From Icerya purchasi (lineage: Eukaryota; Arthropoda; Insecta; Hemiptera; Monophlebidae), in contig CM077116.1 in the NCBI GenBank assembly GCA_039619475.1, forward strand, positions 371,952,294 through 372,016,293: a stretch of DNA of 64,000 nucleotides, given 5' to 3'. The position numbers and the translations under genes were made by a program. Positions 59,861-64,000 of this stretch are shown in pieces (the first letter of the stretch is position 1; the number at the start of each line of letters is the position of its first letter). The notes below the pieces were generated by a model. The model worked only from the letters and a program-made list of their open reading frames with translations. It was not told where the DNA came from and did not search any database.

Positions 59861-62055
59861 TAGCACGGCATTGTTTCAACAAATACGCGTAAGCGTAAGT
59901 CGGGAAGAGAATTCACAGATGAGTTGTTTTTTTCCCTTCTTGTTTAATGCTAAAAAATTAAAAAATGTTTTCATAAAAATTTCCCGGACAAATTCTTACA
60001 TTTTGCTTTCCGTTCAATTTTATTCATTCATTTTTCCAAATATAAAAGGAAAATCAAAGATTGAATCACGTTCAGCTTTATAAACGATGATATTTACAAA
60101 ACGCGTAAGCAGATATCGCATAGCCTATCTAAGATTATAATAAAAAATAAAACAATCGCAATCAGTAACACAATAAGACTCTGGAAATATTTAACGGTGG
60201 AATGTACAAAATAAATTTCGGCCATCGTGAAAAAGGCATATATAGGAGAAGCCGGGAGAAAGTTTTCATCCAGATACGAAGAACACATGAAGACGACATA
60301 TTCTCCAATAATGAAACTTAAAAGTCCACTTATGCGGATTAAAACATAAATCCGATAATTTACAGAACGCTTTAATTTTAGTCACTCTTAATAAGTGGAA
60401 ACTCATGCATATAGTCGTAAAAACTACAAATTTAAATAAATATGAATTGCAAAATTAATAAACTGATCAAATACCGGAAAGTAACAACCCTCCGCTAATA
60501 TCGACTTCTAATTTTTCAATTTTAACTAATTTCCTTTTTAAATTCAACGGAAATTTTGTAAATAATTCACCGACATTAACATTCTACATTCTCGCCTTAC
60601 TCGGATAAACCGGTTTCATCTAATCATCTGGCCGTCCTTTACAGCCGTTGTTCTTTTATAACGTATTTATTAGTATTCCCCTAACCGGCAGTGTATTTTG
60701 TTATTTTATATTGTTAAGCTGAAGATGGCTCTGCCTGTAAACGTTCCTTTTAAACTTTTTTGATATTTCTTATAAGGTTTACTCCGTTATATTATTTTTG
60801 AGGACGGATTTATACATTGATTTAAAAAATGTTTTTGAATTCCTAACCGCTGCTACTTGTGCTATTTTGCGCATTCGCGTTTAAATCTTTAATTGCTCGA
60901 TCGCTTTAAGATTTAATTTTCGATAATAAAAATTGAACTGAATTTAAATTTAAATTTAAATAAAATACGCCATATTCTTCTTTTTGGCTCTTCGTTTTTC
61001 AATAAAAACACGCGTTATAAATATTATGGCGTTTTAGCCATAATGGGGTATAACAGAAAATTATAATAAGTGTTGTAAGGTAATGAGTATAATTAAGAAG
61101 TTCAGGAAAATTCTCAGATGTTGTACTAATAATAAGAATTAAATAAAAGTTCGTATACGCAAAATATCCGAATAATTTTAAAGTTTTTCTGGCCAATTAT
61201 TTTTATAATTGCTGGCTAATCCGTACTATTACGTAGAGTAAGTTTTTAAAAAAGCATTCATTCTCGTTCCATTCATTCTATTCGTTCTTTTCTAATTTTT
61301 TTTTGTATTTAACTGATTATTATTTTACTTTTCACCGAATCCGTTATAAAAATTCGGTAGTAATTTTACATTAGTTATATTAAAAATATTTAGTTTATAA
61401 CGTCGTCAATTGGATGGTAAAACAAATGGAAGAAAAGTGTATATTATTGGGGTTACTTTCCTAAATGCTTTACGCAAATAATTCTGATTATGTCATTTAA
61501 GATTAACAATATTTCGACAATTAACGATTAAGTTTCGGAAATGATATCCGCTAGACAGCACATCAGAAGTTATTCAACAATAACGGGCTAGGATATCCAG
61601 AAATAATCAGAGAGGGGGATACAGAATTTGAACAGTCAAATAAAACAGGCTGAAAAATAAGTCGTATTATTATTATTTTATTTTTTATGTATCGGTGTAT
61701 GTATACGATAAATTGAATTATTAATTGTAATTGGTGTATAAATTGTGAAATTCGTTTTTCTGAGCAGCTGCCAAAATTTTTGCGAATCTTGTAGTTTTAT
61801 ATAATTAATAATAATAATAGTTTTAATTGTAAAATAATTTGAAAGATAAATACGAAATTGATTATTCTGAGAATTTTCCTTAGAGTGTATTTTTGAATTT
61901 TATTTGGAGATTTGTAAATAAAAAAAACAAAACAATTATATTACGTAACTAGTCAGTTCATTTGACTGGTCGCGTAATAATATATAGGCTATATTAACTT
62001 TACACAAGAAATAAAAACTAGTCCGACTTTATCTGACATTATGATCAGTATTTTT
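59860..62055. other. AT-rich stretch without recognised gene
   Basis: A CTGAAGA-hairpin-TAAACGTT motif lies at 60719-60745 (see findings). Otherwise nothing is recognised. Confidence 0.5.
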
Positions 62056-62056
62056 T

Positions 62057-62107
62057 ATATATATATATATATATATACATACATATATATATGTGTGTGT
62101 GTGTGTA
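62057..62107. repeat. (TA)n/(GT)n compound microsatellite
   Basis: TA units with CATA interruptions run into about seven GT units. Confidence 0.9.
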
Positions 62108-63380
62108 CGCGTAAGAAAAATTTCATTAACACGGCTAATTCATTTTTATGGACTACAAAACTGATTTCTGTACCAATTATTTTTCGCTGTAACGTTGACA
62201 AAATTTAGTTGTTTTTCTTTCTTTTTTTGCTTGATGAGATCAGAACTTATTGCCAGCATTATAAATTAAGTAATAAAAAAACCTCTCCCGTTTATTATTT
62301 ATAATTTTAGAGTTGGGTTACTCTTAACGACGAATTTTTAACCGAAATCGAGGAAATTAGCAATAGATAACATTTTATCATCAGCGGTCGCAGAGTAATT
62401 AAATTTGCCGAGAAATTGTAATCAGCTACGTGTGTATAATATCAACAAGAAGAAACCACTAGAGAGAGAAGGTTCTTTTTTTCCCAACCGGTGATGAACA
62501 GCGCTTGTGACCACAACCATATGTTTATTCTTTAGAAAATATTATAACAACCTAGGGACTAACCCATCCCCTTTTAGTGACAGACTAATGATGTTATTAG
62601 TTGGTTGTGTAGAGCTGCAAGCCCATCTCATCGGAACCGATATATTAAGTAGGACCGATGAAACAAAGTAATAGAAGACGAAAATTACAAAGTGACTCTG
62701 GAAATCTATAAAAGCTGACAACGATTTAATTAAACGGAAAAACAGACTAATCGACCAGCAGTGGCGCGGCGATATTCGTTTTACAGAGAATCAAACTTCC
62801 GTAGACTAGCAAACGCCGGGGCGTCAATGAATTGATTTCACAAGCACTACAAGAAACGACACCAGAACGAAAGATATCATTTGAACTCGTTCGGCTGTTG
62901 TTAGTTCGCAAGGTATCAGCGGTGAGTGATTATGTTGTTGACGCTAGGTGTCCGTGATTATGCGATCTAAAAATTTTAGGCTTCTTCTTTTTCTCCTGTA
63001 ATATGTGTAATCGCGTATTTTAGAGAAAGATACATTTTTACTCCGTTAAAAATTAAAATTTAAGAGAATTTTTAGAAAATGTTTCTAATATAAAATGGAA
63101 AAGTAAAAAGAAAAAAAAAGTTCGTTGAAATATAACCGAGCGTCGTTGTAATACTGAAGGTAACAGTTTAAAATTTCTAACATTGCAACGGACGCGCGAT
63201 AAATAAAGGTATTATAATAATGATTAGCATTTTTCGTTTTTCTTTTAATACGAGCATAAAGTACGTCAGTTACCATTTCTAGAATTTAGAGGTGTATAGT
63301 ACCTATATAAAGCAAGCACGAAAACCTCTACTTCGCCAACGTGTGTACCGACGATTTTTGCTTTTTTCGTATTTTATAGC
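62108..63380. other. stretch without recognised gene
   Basis: The segment 62460-62940 is somewhat richer in G+C and has CTATAAAAGC at 62708 and a splice-donor-like GCGGTGAGTG near 62919-62928, but no coding exon can be defined. Confidence 0.4.
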
Positions 63381-63385
63381 ATGTG

Positions 63386-63740
63386 TGCATTACGTTTGTG
63401 AGGATCCCGCTAAGCTATGTAGCTTGTCGGGGCAGAGTCCTAGAAATTAACACATGTCTCTAATCTTTAATCAGCTAATATCGTACAATTGTTTGCTATA
63501 TTTAACGAATCCGCGATATGTTACAGTTATCCGTATATATACATATATGCTGCATGACACATGCGCACTCTTAATATGTATATATATATACTCTATAATC
63601 ACAGTATCCCTGCTCATATAGCGCACATACCTATTAACAGGTCGTAATACTATAACTTAAAAATATACTCGATGAAGTAACTCTATATGGTGTTATTTAT
63701 TTAAAGCGCAATACTTCTCTTATGCAATGTACATCCTAAT
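63386..63740 (-). mobile_element. second copy of the 39.8-40.1 kb LINE 3' region
   Basis: The segments GTGCATTAC, GCTTGTCGG, CTAGAAATTAACACATGTCT and AACGAATCCG occur in the same order and spacing as at 39852-39985 (GTGCATTAC, GCTTGTCGG, CTAAAAATTAACACATGTCT, AACGAATCCG). Both continue into TA-rich DNA. This copy has only a weak T-rich segment where the other has its 35-base tail. By comparison it lies on the minus strand. No polymerase is readable to the right of it. Confidence 0.65.
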
Positions 63741-64000
63741 AAGAAAGGCTGAAATTAATTCAACAACAGCTGAAAATTAAAGCCCAATTGAAACGCTTTC
63801 GCCTACGTAGGCAACTTCAGAACAATTAACTAATGCGCAAAGTTTAAAAAGAACACTAGAAAATTTTTAATGGCTCGCAATTTAAAAACTATTATAAAAA
63901 TACGTAACCGGTGTGTCATTTTTTCGTGCCATTAAACGAAAAAAGTTCTTTATATTAAATAGGCGAATTAGAAAAAAAAAGTGGTCAAAGAAAAAAAAAC
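63741..64000. other. AT-rich end of window
   Basis: It contains a perfect palindrome GCCTACGTAGGC at 63801-63812 that forms part of a CTGA-hairpin-GAAA motif on the minus strand. No gene is seen. Confidence 0.5.

Noticed and set aside
1..64000. LTR retrotransposons or endogenous viral elements
   Set aside because: No long direct repeats, protease/integrase motifs or viral protein signatures were noticed.

Overview
The window reads as non-coding chromosomal DNA of an animal, most likely an insect. It is strongly AT-rich, full of long homopolymers, (TA)n and trinucleotide microsatellites, and carries animal-type transposons: several non-LTR retrotransposons (Jockey-like, RTE-like, CR1/L2-like), a mariner, small elements with hAT-like ends, a tRNA-derived SINE, and a Helitron2/Helentron-type remnant with a PIF1 helicase and endonuclease. 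Hemiptera would fit, but nothing in the sequence fixes the order or species. I found no bacterial features and no intact host protein-coding gene. The stretches between repeats look like intergenic DNA or a very long intron.

Layout. 1-8.5 kb: AT-rich single-copy DNA with a 324-bp hAT-type MITE (3256-3579) and a CpG-rich block (about 6.2-7.6 kb) holding a possible TATA promoter. 8.5-10.5 kb: a repeat nest with two related hairpin-bearing blocks next to TA arrays, a tandem duplication, a SINE, a 24-bp-type degenerate tandem repeat and a 10-copy 25-bp minisatellite. 10.5-19.4 kb: mostly unrecognised, with GC-richer islands at 15.5-16.4 and 17.2-18.1 kb. 19.46-20.8 kb: a 5'-truncated Jockey-like LINE with an intact reverse transcriptase frame and poly(A) tail (minus strand). 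23.45-24.7 kb: a heavily decayed LINE reverse transcriptase. 25.0-26.0 kb: a 5'-truncated RTE-like LINE with a single frameshift. 26.2-27.8 kb: the Helentron-like remnant (minus strand). 30.5-30.7 kb: a small possible LINE C-terminal fragment.

32.7-36.4 kb: a decayed two-ORF CR1/L2-like LINE with a PHD-finger ORF1, reverse transcriptase pieces and a 3' end that recurs at 44.8 kb. 39.5-40.3 kb: a SINE beside another poly(A)-tailed LINE 3' end, whose 3' region recurs at 63.4 kb. 41.5-42.2 kb: CpG-rich, exon-like DNA. 43.4-43.6 and 48.4-49.0 kb: two more elements with terminal inverted repeats. 45.76-47.01 kb: a nearly full-length but broken mariner. 49.5 and 54.0 kb: more SINE copies, the latter with a clear target duplication. 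50.8-52.1 kb: the longest GC-rich block, with another TATA candidate. 52-64 kb: otherwise ordinary AT-rich DNA.

Function. The recognisable coding content is selfish DNA. Only the Jockey-like frame is uninterrupted and it lacks its 5' half, so no element here looks autonomous. The four SINE copies, the paired LINE 3' ends and a recurring CTGA-hairpin-GAAAC motif are the parts that repay a closer look.
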